Source: Ctena decussata (taxonomy: Eukaryota > Mollusca > Bivalvia > Lucinida > Lucinidae). From it: a DNA stretch of 64,000 nt. The translations under genes and the position numbers were made by a program. Where the stretch lies: positions 119,205,842 to 119,269,841 of the forward strand of contig OZ022500.1 in the NCBI GenBank assembly GCA_963989385.1, written 5' to 3'. This document shows, one piece after another, positions 1-11,899 of this stretch. Each line of letters opens with the position of its first letter. Position 1 is the first letter of the stretch. The notes under the pieces are model-generated. The model was not told where the DNA came from and ran no database searches. It was given only the letters and a program-made list of their open reading frames with translations.

Positions 1-98
1 GTTTTGAACTGTTTTACAAAAGAAAATGTGCTCTTGCTCATGTTCTGTACAGTTAAATCCTTTTTAAAAGTCAGTCTGAGCCCACAGAAGCTAATCTA

Positions 99-600
99 CA
101 ACGGCACTTTTCGTTTCGTCGCAACCGCCGGTTTAACTGTAGGAAACTTCATTCGGCCACTCAGATTTATCAGCCAAAACTGGTGCTACAGATTGGTTGT
201 TGTCCCTTGAAAACAATCTTCTTTCAGAAAAGGGTTATCAGCTACAACATCTGAAATCATTTTGTAAAAGTATTATTTATAGAAGACAATAAGACTCACT
301 CGTGAAATTTACTTATTTCGGTTTAGTCTTCAAATAAAAATATATCATGACTAAACTGGAATCAGCACCTCCTTGTATGACGACGATTGCTTAATTTGTA
401 TGCATTCCTTTTATAAAATCCGTCTGAAAAAGGACGCATGGTCTGTGCATTGAAATGCATAGACTATGCGTCCTTTTTCAAACGGATTTTATAAAAGTAA
501 ATAATTGAAATACATCAGAAACTCATTGATTTTGACTCCATTGCGATACATAAATACTTACTTTACACCGACAGATATAACTAAACGAAAAGTGCCGTTG
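99..600. mobile_element. MITE-like element with terminal inverted repeats and a nested central hairpin
   Basis: An 18-bp perfect inverted repeat, CAACGGCACTTTTCGTTT at 99-116 and its complement at 583-600, bounds about 500 bp. Inside it, 408-451 and 453-497 form a second near-perfect palindrome with arms of about 44 bp, three mismatches and almost no loop. No coding frame lies inside. This is the structure of a non-autonomous DNA transposon or foldback element. The superfamily cannot be assigned because no clear target-site duplication is visible beyond the repeats. Confidence 0.65.
408..497. repeat. long near-perfect palindrome (hairpin)
   Basis: Arms 408-451 and 453-497 are complementary over about 44 bp with three mismatches and a loop of at most a few bases. 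The arm contains AAAAAGGACGCAT and its complement ATGCGTCCTTTTT. It is centred within the larger inverted-repeat element 99-600. Confidence 0.85.
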
Positions 601-3097
601 TCGAATGACTACAGTGGTTAGGTTTGACAAATTTTTCTGTCAAAAAATATCATTTCTTTCTTTTGCAAATGTTGTCAAACGTATCACGAGGATGCACGTT
701 ATTTTATGATTTTTACGATCATCAAGTCAAACAGTCTTGTCACATAGCTTTTCCACTCATTTATGGCAAGTGTTCTCGGTAGATACACAGTTTACATTTG
801 AGGTACGAGGATCAAGTAAACAATTAGAGTCTCTGCCACATATTCTCACTGTCAGAAGCTACTGCGCTGGCTTCAATCTTACTGATACTTACAGTTTTTT
901 TCGTCAATCTCCGTCAGAAAATGGCTTCCTGCTATCTTGATGTTCAGTTTGTATCTGGGATTCGATTTTATATTTCAAGCGCAATTTCTCTCTTTTTCGA
1001 TTATTATCTTAGTTGCAATCTACGTACCCGCCTCACAGCCAACACAACTCATGGGATTTAATATACATGTACCTTTGTGAAATTTAATGCAACATATGTG
1101 CATTTTTGTATTTAGCGAAACCCCAAAAGTTTGAAACAATAAAGTAATGGACGGGCTTCGGCAGCCATCGACCCACATTTTGAAGGAATTATCTGCAATT
1201 ATCATAATCACATGATAAGTCAGTCTTGGTATTAGTATTATTTAGACAGATTTAGCAGAATAAGGTTAATTTAAATCAGTATTTCAGTACTCACTTCAAT
1301 TTATAAGCACCAAACGATTAGAAGTATTGACTACTGAGCTGCTACTCTCGAGAACAAAACGGAGTCACATCATGCGGTTTTCAACAGTGTGGAATTGGTG
1401 ACAAGCAGAGACTCTAATCAGACTGCACATAAATGCAGTCATAATTGTTGTCATATCAGCCATCTATGGAATTGACCCACGCCAGAGAGAGTCAACTGAG
1501 GTCTCTGGTTACCCATTATAAATGATCAAGATGATCTAAATATCATATGACAAAAATGCCACATTGTTAGACGCAACATGTCGCGACTCAAATTGTCCAC
1601 CAGCAGTGACACAAACAGCAGAACTATCTAAAGTCTTTGATCGTTAAAGTCTTGAATTTCAACTTTATTCAAGAAACTATAAATTATGTGCATATAAACT
1701 TCACCAAGGCTTGCACACAAGAAAAACTTTGTAATATTTGTCTCTGAGACTTTTAAAGCAAAGAAATCAAAATTCAGCGGTGCTTGTCACTAGATAATAC
1801 GCATGTGCATGATGAATTGTGTTATATAACTATACATATAATACAAAACCCCAAAATATAATAGGTTTCTGTCATAAAAAGAATAAAAGTGAAGTGAAAT
1901 GAACTGTTTCTCTGATAGAAAGGCATATCCATTTATTAAACCACACGATTTCCATAATACTCCAATCATGGATTTAAAATGCATTATCCTGCGCAGAAGA
2001 TGAATGCAAAGCGAAGTACTTCCCGTTTTATTACTGGCGTGTTAAAGACTTTCACGTCTATTTTCCGGCTAAGAAATAGTGTTTGGAGTGGGCATTAATT
2101 AAGCACGTATCGTATTTGTTAGAATAATGCAGATTCTAAATAGACCATATTCCGTTGTCGTCAGTTCGGCCCGGTTTGGCTCTTCTGAGAATCTTGCTCA
2201 TTTTGAGATATTTTAGATACATGGTAGTGAAAATTATAGATGAGTGCCTTAAAGAGCACTACAAACAGTCATAAGAAAGAAGGTGGATTAGACTTTGTAA
2301 GAGTGATCTAAAACTACAGAATGTATTTTTTTAAACACTGTGCCTTCAAACTTATGCTTGCCTCTAAAGATGGTTCATCCGTCCAAAGGGGTATTACGAA
2401 ACAAAATATTTACGAAATAAATTTGTTAGTTTCTAATATCTTAGTGCAAACAGTTTTTCAGTTAATTTGCTCACAAGGTTGTTCCTATTTAAAATATCAA
2501 AAAAGGGATACATCAGCTATCTTCAGAATATGTTCAAAACATAATCAGGTAATCTCCGTCTTAATCTGTAACTGGCATAACTCAAGCATATTTGTATAAA
2601 ATTTGCTCGAAAGCCAATGACAAGAGGTTATAGAACTTTTGTTCAATGTAACCGGGGTTTGTGCTCATTTTTTTCTATACTGAATAAAATTAAAAATAAA
2701 ATCTACACAGTGCTTGTTTCAAGCATTCAAATAAGAGAAATGAGATAATAAGCCAATGTTTGAAAACCCAGTTTTGGGCAGAATTAGAATTTATGGTCAC
2801 ATTACTGAATGCAAAAATATTTGCATCGTTTTTGGGGTTAAAGGCTAACTCAATTTACCCATAAAAATCAATAGTGCAATCAAATGCTCATAGCAACCAT
2901 TTTTCTAAACCAATTCGAACAAAAAAAACCAAAAAAACACAACAAACCTTTAGTTGAGGCTTACACTGAAAATATATCTGCAAAATTTAATTTTTCACCA
3001 TTATGCCTACCAAGGAGTTTAATTTTGATATTTCTTTTCAGCATTTCGTTTGCTGTGGTAATAATACCAATTAAAGCACTACAAAAAACAATTGCTA
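601..3097. other. AT-rich sequence without a recognised gene
   Basis: Only short open frames under 100 codons occur, with no recognisable domain, splice pattern or codon bias. I see no long repeat. Confidence 0.5.
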
Positions 3098-3289
3098 ACT
3101 AGAATTGTTTTCCTACGAAAAAACAGATGTCTCCCCCCTTTTTGATGTCAAAAGGATCAGTCATTAAGACGCCAAGGGAAAAACAATATGTTTCCCTACC
3201 CTGAAGCAGGGATTCATAATAAGTAAAAAGTATAAATGCAAGAGTTATAGTTGTTATGCTCTGCATGTCATGTAATGTTGACTGATATT

Positions 3290-5080
3290 CATATTTAGTT
3301 TTTGTCAAAAAATATAAATGCAAGAGTTACAGTGCTCTCTATTTTTATGTTGACTGATATTTGTATGAAGTTTCATGAATATAGCTTAAACGGTTTTCAA
3401 GTTATAGAGCTTAGACGATTGAGACACGATTTTGTGAATGACAAAGTTCCAAGGGAAATAACTCAAATAGTATAAATGCTGTGCTCTGCAGGTTGTCTAG
3501 TGTTGACTGACATTTGTATGAAGTTTCGTGAATATAGCTTGTCCGGTTTTCAAGTTATAGAGCTTTTGAGACACGATTTTGTGACTGACAAAGGTCCAAG
3601 GGAAATAACTCAAGAAGTATAAATGCAAGAGTTATGGTTCTTGCACTATGCAATTCTTCTAATGTTGATTGATATTTGTATGAAGTTTCGTGAATATAGC
3701 TTGAATGGTTTTCAAGTTATAGAGCAGACACAACTGAGACACGATTTTGTGACTGACAAAGGTCCAAGGGAAATAACTCAAGAAGTATAAATGCAAGAGT
3801 TATGGTTCTTGCACTATGCAATTCTTCTAATGTTGATTGATATTTGTATGAAGTTTCGTGAATATAGCTTGAATGGTTTTCAAGTTATAGAGCAGACACA
3901 ACTGAGACACGATTTTGTGACTGACAAAGTTCTAAGGAAAATAACTCAAATAGTATAAACGCTAAAGTTATGGTTCTTGCATTCTGCACGTCGTCTGATG
4001 TTGATTGATATTTGTATGAACTTTCATGAATATAGCTTGAATGGTTTTAAAGTTATAGACGGACTCAACTGAAACGCAATTTTGTGATGGACAAAGTTCC
4101 AAGGGAAATAACTCAAAAAATGTATAAACGCCAGAGTGCATTCTGCACGTCGTCTGATGTTGACTGATATTTGTATGAACTTTCATGAATATAGCTTGAA
4201 TGGTTTTAAAGCTATAGACGGACTCGACTGAGACGCAATTTTGTGATGGACAAAGTTCCAAGGGAAATAACTCAAAAAGTATAAACGCCAGAGTTACCAT
4301 TTGTGCACTCTGCACATCGCCTCATGTTGATTGATATTTGTATGAAGTTTCGTGAATAAAGCTTGAGCAGTTTTCAAGTTACAGAGCGGACACAATTGAA
4401 ACACAATTTTGTGATGGACTAAGTTCCAAGGGAAATAACTCAAAAAGTATAAATGCCAGAGTTACCATTCTTGCACTCTGCATGTCGTCTCATGTTGATT
4501 GATATTTATATGAAGTTTCGCGAATATAGCTTGAGCGGTTTTCAAGTTATAGAACGGACACGATTGAAACACAATTTTGTGATGGACTAAGTTTCAAGGG
4601 AAATAACTCAAAAAGTATAAATGCCAGAGTTACCATTCTTACACTCTGCACGTCGTCTCATGTTGATTGATATTTATATGAAGTTTCGCGAATATAGCTT
4701 GAGCGGTTTTCAAGTTATAGAACGGACACGATTGAAACACAATTTTGTGATGGACTAAGTTCCAAGGAAAATAACTCAAAAAGTATAAATGCCAGAGTTA
4801 CCATTCTTGCACTCTGCACGTCGTCTCATGTTGATTGATATTTATATGAAGTTTCGCGAATATAGCTTGAGCGGTTTTCAAGTTATAGAACGGACACGAT
4901 TGAAACACAATTTTGTGATGGACTAAATTCCAAGGGAAATAACTCAAAAAGTATAAATGCCAGAGTTACCATTCTTGCACTCTGCACGTCGTCTCATGTT
5001 GATTGATATTTATATGAAGTTTCGCGAATATAGCTTGAGCGGTTTTCAAGTTATAGATCGGACACGATTTGCGACAGACA
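3290..5080 (+). repeat. satellite-like tandem array, 168-bp monomer
   Basis: Each monomer carries GGGAAATAACTCA, then AAGTATAAATGCC, then GATTGATATTT and GGTTTTCAAGTTATAGA in fixed order. The 3' monomers (4440-5060) are nearly identical. The 5' monomers are more diverged and slightly variable in length, which suggests amplification from the 3' side. Confidence 0.85.
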
Positions 5081-5144
5081 GACGGACAGACAGACAGACG
5101 GACAGACGGACGGACAGACGGACAGACGCCCGGGCAAAAACAAT

Positions 5145-5174
5145 ATGTCTCCCGACCCTGAAGGGGGGAGACAT
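5145..5174 (+). repeat. HLE-1 terminal hairpin
   Basis: ATGTCTCCC pairs with GGGGGGAGACAT around a short CCTGAA-containing loop. The outer arm is also complementary to 3127-3138. Confidence 0.8.
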
Positions 5175-6601
5175 AATAAAAATATCTTTAAACAGTGCTT
5201 AACTTTTGACGATGTGTATTACCTGCCTTTTTTGTTGCCAGAAATGACTGTATTCGCTGTATTTGTCAGGTTTTCTTTAAGGTGAATTTTCTCCCCAATT
5301 CTTTCTTTCAATGGTAGATCCTCTTTTAAGGGCTTCATTCTCCAACGGACAGGACGTCACAAAATTGGTCACTGTCGAGAAATTGCGGAAAAAACAGGTT
5401 TCACAATGATTAGTATTTCGACGATTTTTACCACTGGTAGGATTATGGAGACTTTAAATGACGAAAATCAGTTTTCAGTATTCTTTATAAAACATCAATA
5501 AAGTTTTAGTTGTTTAAAATTGGTCAGTTACCGGTATGTTTTTTTTACAATGACAAAACAGTTGCAAGAAGCTTGCAGCGACGTCTCACGATAAAATATA
5601 ACCTAAAGTTATACCACAAGGAAGTGAATGGGTACAGCTGCACGTTTTTCTGCCATTTTCCATGTTTGCTTCCCTAGACGACAAAGCCCTTCTTAAAGGG
5701 AATCAACTCTTAAAAGAAAGGATTCACTGTTTTAACAGTTGATCCCCATTGAGAATTTCTTTTAGCTGACAGACAATCAGGTGTAATTAATGTTTATGAC
5801 GCATGTACATGAATACAAATTATGTGATGCTTTCTGAATTGTTGTCCCACTGCGATACCAAGAAAACCACCACAGTGCAGAATGTTTGGTTTTTACTGAT
5901 CATTGGACGCATTTCGATTCAGTTTGAAAATAGAGTTATCCTGAAGCCAGTTACAGGAGGGCGTAGGCAGTGAGGCAAGATTTCAATACTGCACATGGAC
6001 AGACTCAGTAAAACATGTCTGCTACTTTGGGTTCTCGTTCCTTGCTTCAAAAGGATATTGTCGCAGCATTTATTGCCCATCTTAAATAGATGTCCTTAAA
6101 GAATGTAAGTGCAGTTGACTCCGATTTTCGTGTTTGTGTGTGTTCTTTGTTCCATAGACAGTTGTGGTTTAGATTCCTAAAACTTAACTCTTATTTTATT
6201 AAAGGACCTCTGACAGTATCAATGCATATTTGCCTATTTTTCGACAAATTATTGCACCTTCCTCGGGCAGCAAAAGTTGAAAGGTTTGGCATCAATATGT
6301 AGGCCTGTGTACTATAAAGGCATTTTAACAGTGATTTTGAAAAATTATCATGCCTCTAGACTAACTTAAACCAAATCATCAAGAGGGGGTACATGAATTT
6401 TTCAGACTCTGACAATAAGTCCATTTTTTTGGTTTTCTAATATATCGAAATTTTAATTGATAACTATGCTAAAACTAAAGTACACACTACTGGTACTGAT
6501 AGTGTGCAATACTTTTTCAATAATAAGGACTTTAGCCTATTTGTAGATATAAAGGGTGTAAGTACCCCACCCACTTTTTCAGTTTTTCAGCTGTAGACTA
6601 T
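5175..6601. other. no gene recognised; fragment of the 41-43 kb repeat
   Basis: Around 5422-5456 the text GATTTTTACCACTGGTAGGA with a following TATGGAGACTTTAAA recurs at 42839 and in weaker form at 41728. A GCAGCGACGTCTCACGATAA motif at about 5577 matches the ends of the MITE at 40931-41229. No convincing coding frame is seen. Confidence 0.5.
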
Positions 6602-6700
6602 CTTTTCCCCCCGTGCCTCAGCAAGCCACTCACGTATAATGTGTATTATGATAGTATATTCATGCATGCAAAGTGGCTAGCTGAGGCACGGGGGGAAAAG
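6602..6700. mobile_element. hairpin MITE with 29-bp arms
   Basis: CTTTTCCCCCCGTGCCTCAG at 6602 onward is complemented at 6671-6700 (arms of about 29 bp, one internal mismatch) around a 40-nt AT-rich loop. The GC-rich arms contrast sharply with the AT-rich surroundings. Confidence 0.6.
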
Positions 6701-6794
6701 TATCTTTAAAAAACTTTTCCTGTTTCCATTACGTTTAATAATAAAATTTGGCTTTTTCCACTAAAAATTGAAGTCCGTGTGCTAAAAAATCAGA

Positions 6795-8684
6795 AACTAG
6801 AAAATGTGTTTGTAAAACACTATGCCCCCAACTATATGCCTGACCCTAACAAGGTCAATGAAAAGATTTCAACCTACCTATAAAATATCAAGGCCAAAGC
6901 AGTTACAATTCTTGAGTAATAGATCAACCCGTAAATATTATGTACAGACAAGAAAAAGGACATAACTCTGTCAATAATGAATGCAACATAACGTAACCAT
7001 CATTAGATTGATCAACATATCAAATACTATTAATATACCAAAAACGAAATGTCTAGGTCAAAAAGTTCAAAAGTTGGCAAACTGCCGAAGTCAATCAGGG
7101 AACTTCATTCAGTCAAATATTTACGAAATTAGCTCAAAAGTTAATCAGGTGATCTACACTTTAGGCCCTACCAGAATGTCAAATATTAATACCCTAGCTC
7201 AAATATTTTTTCAAAAATTTTGCTAACAAACTTACACTTTTTTTCGAAAAGGGGCAGAACTCTGTCAATCATGAACTCAACATAGTTTGATTATCATCAA
7301 AATGATCAACACATCAAATACTATTATTACATCTCTAGGTCAAACCATTCAAAAGTTGAAAAATGCCAACGTTAACAAAGGGGCATAATTCAGTCAATTT
7401 TTTATGAAATTAGCCCAAAAGTTAATCAGGTGATCTACACCTTAGGTCATACCAGTATGCCAAATATGAACAACCTAGCTCAAATACTTTTTCCAAAATT
7501 TTGCTAACAAACTCAATCTTATTTATCGAAAAAGGGCCATAACTCTTAAACTACATGGTCGATGGAGCAGAAATAAAATACCGGTGTGCTTATTTTCTAT
7601 GGTCTCTCCACCTATGCATTATCAAGGCTCCAGCAGTTACAGTTCTTGAGTAAGGGATCCTACCTTACCTATTTTGTACAAATAAGCAAAAGGGACATAA
7701 CTCTGTAACTAATGAACACAACACAATGTAATTATCATCCAAATGATCAACACATCAAATACTTTAAGTATACCAAAAATCAGGTCTCTCGGTCAAATGG
7801 TTCAAAAGTTGGAAAAATGCCAAAGTTAACAAAGGGGCATAATTCAGTCAATTTTTTACAAAATTAGCCCAAAAGTTAATCAGGTGATCTACACCTTAGG
7901 GCCTACCAGTATGCCACATATGAACAACCTAGCTAAAATACTTTTTCCAAAATTTTGCTAACAAACTTACATTAAATTTTTCGAAAAAGGGCCATAACTG
8001 TAAAACTAAATGGTCAATGGAGAAGAAATAAAATACGGGTCTGCTTATTTTCTTTGGTCTTTCCACCTATGAATTATCAAGGCCCCAGCAGTTACAGTTC
8101 TTGAATAATGGATCATACCTACGTTGTTTTGTACAAATAAGAAAAAGGGGCATAACTCTGTCAATAATGAACTCAGCACTGTGTAAGTATCATCAAAATG
8201 ATCAACACATCAAATACTATAAGTATACCAAAAATCAGGTCTCTAGGTCAAACGGTTCAAAAGTTGGAAAAATGCCAAAGTTAACAAAGGGGCATCATTC
8301 AGTCAATTTTTTTACAAAATTAGCCAAAAGTTAATCAGGTGATCTACACCTTAGGTCCTACCAGTATGCCAAATATGAACAACCTAGCTCAAATACTTTT
8401 TCCAAAATTTTGCTAACAAACTTACATTTAATTTTTCAAAAAAGGGGCATAACTCTGAAAGTACATGGCTGACGGAAAAGAAAAAAATACGGGTTCACTA
8501 ACTTTTTATTATCTATCCATCTATGAATTATCAAGACCCCAGCCTTTACAGTTCCTAAGTTACAGAGCATACCCAAAGTGTTACGGACGGACGTAACGAA
8601 CGAACGAAAGAACGAACGAACGGACGGACGGACGGACAAGCCCAAAGCAATATGCCCCCTCAACTTCTTCGAAGTTGGGGGCAT
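6795..8684 (+). mobile_element. HLE-2: Helentron-like element with ~457-bp monomers
   Basis: Begins AACTAGAAAATG. ATGCCCCCAACT at 6822-6833 is exactly complemented at 8673-8684, the outer arm of the terminal hairpin (8652-8684). Two clear monomers of about 457 bp are marked by CAGTTACAGTTCTTGA at about 7631 and 8090, with related marks at 6900 and 8545. Each includes a CATAACTCTGTCAATAATGA-type segment and a GTTAATCAGGTGATCTACAC segment. A GGACGGACGTAACGAACG-type tract occupies 8584-8636. No coding capacity is seen. Confidence 0.7.
8652..8684 (+). repeat. HLE-2 terminal hairpin
   Basis: ATGCCCCCTCAACTTC folds on GAAGTTGGGGGCAT with a TTC loop. The outer arm matches the 5' motif at 6822-6833. 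Confidence 0.8.
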
Positions 8685-8965
8685 AATTAAATTCATAGCC
8701 AGTTAGGGGAAGTTGATAGCAACAAATTTCAAGAGAAATTTTTGGGTATATCAAAACTTTAATTTTGACTAATTTTATAGGCAAATTAACATTACAACCG
8801 TCAGAGGTCCTTTAGTATTTCTGATAAGTATTACAGCTAAAAACATATGTAGGTCTACCAAACTGTCAGCCACAGTTTCATCCCTTATATCAAAATTAAT
8901 GGATACAACTACATGATTTGCACCTTTGTGAGTCATCTAAAAAAGGAATATAATATTACTCATAT

Positions 8966-9082
8966 GTTATGCGGCAGACTGCATGCCTAGTTATGAACCC
9001 AATCATAATTGATGACTGTGCTTCACTCTTTAATTGCATGGCGGTGGTTGGGGCCTCAGACTCTATGATGGCCTCTTCATAA
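8966..9082 (+). pseudogene. Penelope-like reverse transcriptase, C-terminal 38 codons
   Basis: The frame beginning VMRQTACLVMNP and ending SDSMMASS before TAA at 9080-9082 aligns residue by residue with the C-termini of the reverse transcriptase fragments at 35977-36543 and 48246-49177 (MRQSACLVVNPITV and MRQSACLVINPITV). Everything upstream is missing, so this is a severely 5'-truncated retrocopy. It is followed by a diverged version of the same family's 3' UTR. Assignment to this family is secure by comparison within the window. The Penelope label comes from recall of the family. Confidence 0.75.
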
Positions 9083-9620
9083 AGCATTAACGAGTGGGTT
9101 GGGGCTTGATGATTCGTCTTCGGTTTGGCCCACTATGGTTTTACCAATGGTTTCCCTTAATTCTGGCTTACAGGAGTTTTGTTTAGCTAAGAGTACATTT
9201 CTTTGTTTTATCATAGTGATCAGCTTGATTTTTATGTTGTCGCCATGGTGCATTGATTGAGTTAGGGAGCCATCACGCGAACCGAACCGTCTATGTACTT
9301 TTGTATTATGAATTGCATCGGGACCAGGATGAAGTTTGTCGACAGCCCCGGTAGTCTATGCTGCTGGCCGTTCTTAGGCGGAAGTCCTGATGCTATGTTA
9401 TAAAATTTTCTGCTCTTTGTCCTCGTTTCCGTGTGTGTATAAGCATTCTGGTCACCTCGCTTGGGGAATAGGGAGCTGGTTTTTCTGCTTCTTGTGCATT
9501 TGTTTGTTTTGCGCGCGTGTGTGTGTTTGTCCTTTTTCTCTTCCTCTTGGTGTTGTGGGTTGGCTGTGGTTTGTGATTGTGATTGTGCCATACGCTGACC
9601 TTTTGTATTATTTTTTTTAC
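9083..9620 (+). mobile_element. diverged 3' UTR of the Penelope-like element
   Basis: Segments such as GTTGGGGCTTGATGATTCGT, the GGCCCAC block, CGAACCGAACCG and the CGTTCTTAGGCGGAAGT block occur in the same order as in the conserved 3' UTRs at 17230 and 36544. A GT-rich low-complexity tract near 9500-9540 creates spurious open frames on both strands. Confidence 0.55.
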
Positions 9621-10204
9621 GCTTAATACGATGCCACAGGGGTGGTCGGTGTTGGGCATTTCCTTAATAGTCATGAATAGACTCGATTAAACCGAGACCT
9701 TTATTTTGGTTTGTTTTGGTGTATTCCTTGCTTCAAAAGGCTCTAACTTTTCAAAACATATTCAGTAGCTACAACTTCCTAGAATGTCTCACAACCTAAA
9801 ACTGAAACTACTGTTTTAACTTCAAGAAATGTATTCATCGCTCTTTTAGAACCTATTGTGTATACATATATATATGTTTGATAAAGCTGCATACCTACTG
9901 AACATTCGAAATCTCTGTCAAGCTATCAAATCAAACACCAGCTTGACAATATGATGTCAGAAGGTAACCGAGATTAAAAATAAAATCCACGAAATTTCGG
10001 AATTATTCAGTATGCAACTACATTTGCTTATTCTGTGAGCATAGGAACTTCTTATATCCATTTTGTAGTTTGCACTCTATATTTGGTCAGAGACAGATTC
10101 TTAATAAGTCTATGACTTACTACTTATCCCTTTCATGCTTCTGTGTATTGTCATGTTATAATAAGCTAACTATATGTACAGTCTATTTTCTATATTCTAT
10201 TCTA
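9621..10204. other. no gene recognised
   Basis: AT-rich sequence with no convincing open frame or repeat, apart from a short TATATA run near 9865. Confidence 0.45.
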
Positions 10205-10632
10205 TCCGATAACTTTACTAGGTCGTTGGGGCACCACTGATGACTTCGAAACCCACCTTGTCCTGTCTTCAGCTGCCCTAGCTAGCTGAGCTGGCAAAGT
10301 CCATCCCTGTCCACTCTTTAACATTGTCTTCCCACCTCTTCTTCTGTCTACCTCTTCTTCTTTTTTCTTTCACTGTGCCCTGAAAAATTGTCTTTGCTAA
10401 ACCAAAAGACCTTGAGACGTGACCAAACCACCTTAGTTTCCGTTTCTTGACCAGCGTCAGGAGTTCATCATATTCTCCAATGGCTGCTTGGATCTTTCTG
10501 CGAACCTCCTCACTGGCTATGTGGTCCTTTTATGAAATGTTCAGTAACCTTCGGTAGCGTCTCATCTCAAAGATCTGTGTTCTTTTCTCTAACTCTGTTG
10601 TCAAGGTCCACGATTCACGGACTTTGATATGT
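10205..10632 (-). pseudogene. RTE/LINE-type reverse transcriptase C-terminal fragment
   Basis: On the minus strand, after a stop near 10530, a frame reads SEEVRRKIQAAIGEYDELL, then KLRWFGHVSRSFGLAKTIFQ, then a basic RRRGRQKKRWEDNVKEWTGM stretch. A one-base frameshift follows, with RAAEDRTRW and SSVVPQRP beyond it. The W(Y/F)GHV motif, the basic GRQKKRW stretch and the RAAEDR.RW tail are typical of the region downstream of the reverse transcriptase in LINEs common in marine invertebrates, often labelled RTE or endonuclease-reverse transcriptase. A stop, a frameshift and the missing catalytic core make it a dead 5'-truncated copy. Confidence 0.7.
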
Positions 10633-10765
10633 ACAGTATATTAGATAAAATATTGTTTACATTATATCTACTCGCAGAAATATAATAGGCTGACTGTATA
10701 TTAACTACCTGTCGGCTGACAAAACAGCTACCAAATAAAGAGCTGTACCCATACATCTATAAATA

Positions 10766-10972
10766 TGCCGCGAAATGAGAAAACCAACAATGTGGCATGT
10801 GTGCCCAGCAACGACAGATCAGCCAGGCCCTCCCCCAGTCGGATCAGTCTTTTCGGTCTGCATGGAGCTAGCTTAGACCCTTAATTACCTTTTAAGCGCA
10901 TAGCAAATACTCTGAACAGGCTGGGCGGATACCTAGGCTGATCTGAGTCTTTGGGCACATAAGCCACTTTGA
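10766..10972 (+). mobile_element. palindromic MITE family C, copy 1 (3' end truncated)
   Basis: Shares with 11448-11683 and 33087-33317 the ordered blocks GCCGCGA, GAGAAAACCAACAA, GTGCCCAGC, GAGCTAGCTTAGACCCTTA, GGCTGATCTGAGTCT and GGGC.CA.A.GCCACTTTG. The terminal inverted repeat is degraded at the 3' side. Confidence 0.7.
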
Positions 10973-11447
10973 CATGTCAGTCAGGACTTGTATGTAGTGG
11001 CATCACCATTACAGATTTTGAATTTATGACTTATCGATATCTGTGAAATAGCGGTAATTTGATGCTAGCAAATCGCAGTTTTTATATAAACAGAGTCGTT
11101 TCAAGCCTCTAAATTTGTTTTACAGCCAGATAATAGTTTTGCTTTTTGTGGAAAACTGATAAACGACTATAACTATAAAGTTTTAAATGACGAGCTGCCA
11201 GTTTTTAGAGAAAAATATTCATTTTATAGAAACGCAGAAAAAATTGAAACAGTTTATTTCTGAACTGATTTCCATTAATATTGACTATTTCTTTCTCATC
11301 ATTTAGTTCAGACAATTGCACGATTTAGAAACTTCCTGTGACTCCTAATGTTTCATAGAGAGTTAAATCATAATGGTTCATATTAAAACTACGGTGCATT
11401 AATTGTCTCCCAAAATAAATGAAAGAATAATAAATATTAAATATCTG

Positions 11448-11683
11448 AGCCGCGACACGAGAAAAACAACAAAGAGGCATGCGCGCCCAGCGCGGACTCA
11501 AATCAGCCTGGGTACCCATCCAGTCTGATCATAGTCTTCGCTGTCTGCACTGAGCTAGCATAGACCCTTAGCTACCCTGTAAGCAAAAAGCGAAGACTCT
11601 GATCAGACAAGGTGGAGCCCAGGCTGATCTGAGTCTGCACTGGGCGCAAATGCCACTTTGTTGGGTTTTCTCGTGTCGCGGCT
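11448..11683. mobile_element. palindromic MITE family C, copy 2 (complete)
   Basis: Starts AGCCGCGACACGAGAAAA and ends with the complement, TTTTCTCGTGTCGCGGCT. Inverted-repeat pairing extends inward through the CAACAAAG, GCGCCCAG and ATCAGCC blocks for about 60-70 bp per side. The centre carries GAGCTAGCATAGACCCTTAG. The flanks TATCTG and TATTCAG are similar but not identical, so the target duplication is unclear. No coding capacity. Confidence 0.8.
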
Positions 11684-11899
11684 TATTCAGACAAATTCCA
11701 TCCCGAAACTTCTGCATGCATACCTCAAATGGGCAAAGAAAATAATTGCAATGACTAAGATCTAAGCACCAAATGGGCAAGGAAAGTAATAAAGACGTCC
11801 CTCAAAGCAAATCGAGAGAAGCTGAAGCCAAAAATCAAGACGTCAGCACTTTTCGTGCAGATGGCCGCAAAGCTATACCAATAGAAAGCTGATAAACGA

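Larger units (their letters stand above)
3098..5174 (+). mobile_element. HLE-1: Helentron-like (HINE-type) non-autonomous element with 168-bp tandem array
   Basis: Begins AACTAGAATTG. A 12-bp motif ATGTCTCCCCCC at 3127-3138 is exactly complemented by GGGGGGAGACAT at 5163-5174, which is the outer arm of a terminal hairpin (5145-5174). Between them lie about eleven head-to-tail monomers. The last four are spaced exactly 168 bp (4454, 4622, 4790, 4958). A GACAGACGGACGG-type tract (about 5087-5128) precedes the hairpin. Known family context: HINE elements have asymmetric terminal inverted repeats, a 3' hairpin and often tandem repeats and ACGG/GTCY microsatellites. No Rep/helicase gene is present, so it is non-autonomous. 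Open frames that run through the array follow the repeat and are not genes. Confidence 0.7.

Noticed and set aside
3968..4315. 115-codon minus-strand open frame with an internally repeated peptide
   Set aside because: It reads through the 168-bp tandem monomers of HLE-1, so the peptide repeat only mirrors the DNA repeat.
3290..8690. CRISPR-like array
   Set aside because: Repeats are long contiguous monomers without spacers, in a eukaryotic transposon context.
9262..9674. Overlapping open frames on both strands around 9.3-9.6 kb
   Set aside because: They lie in a GT/CA-rich part of a retroelement 3' UTR. Thr/Lys/Arg- or Cys/Phe-rich composition in both directions is typical of low-complexity DNA.
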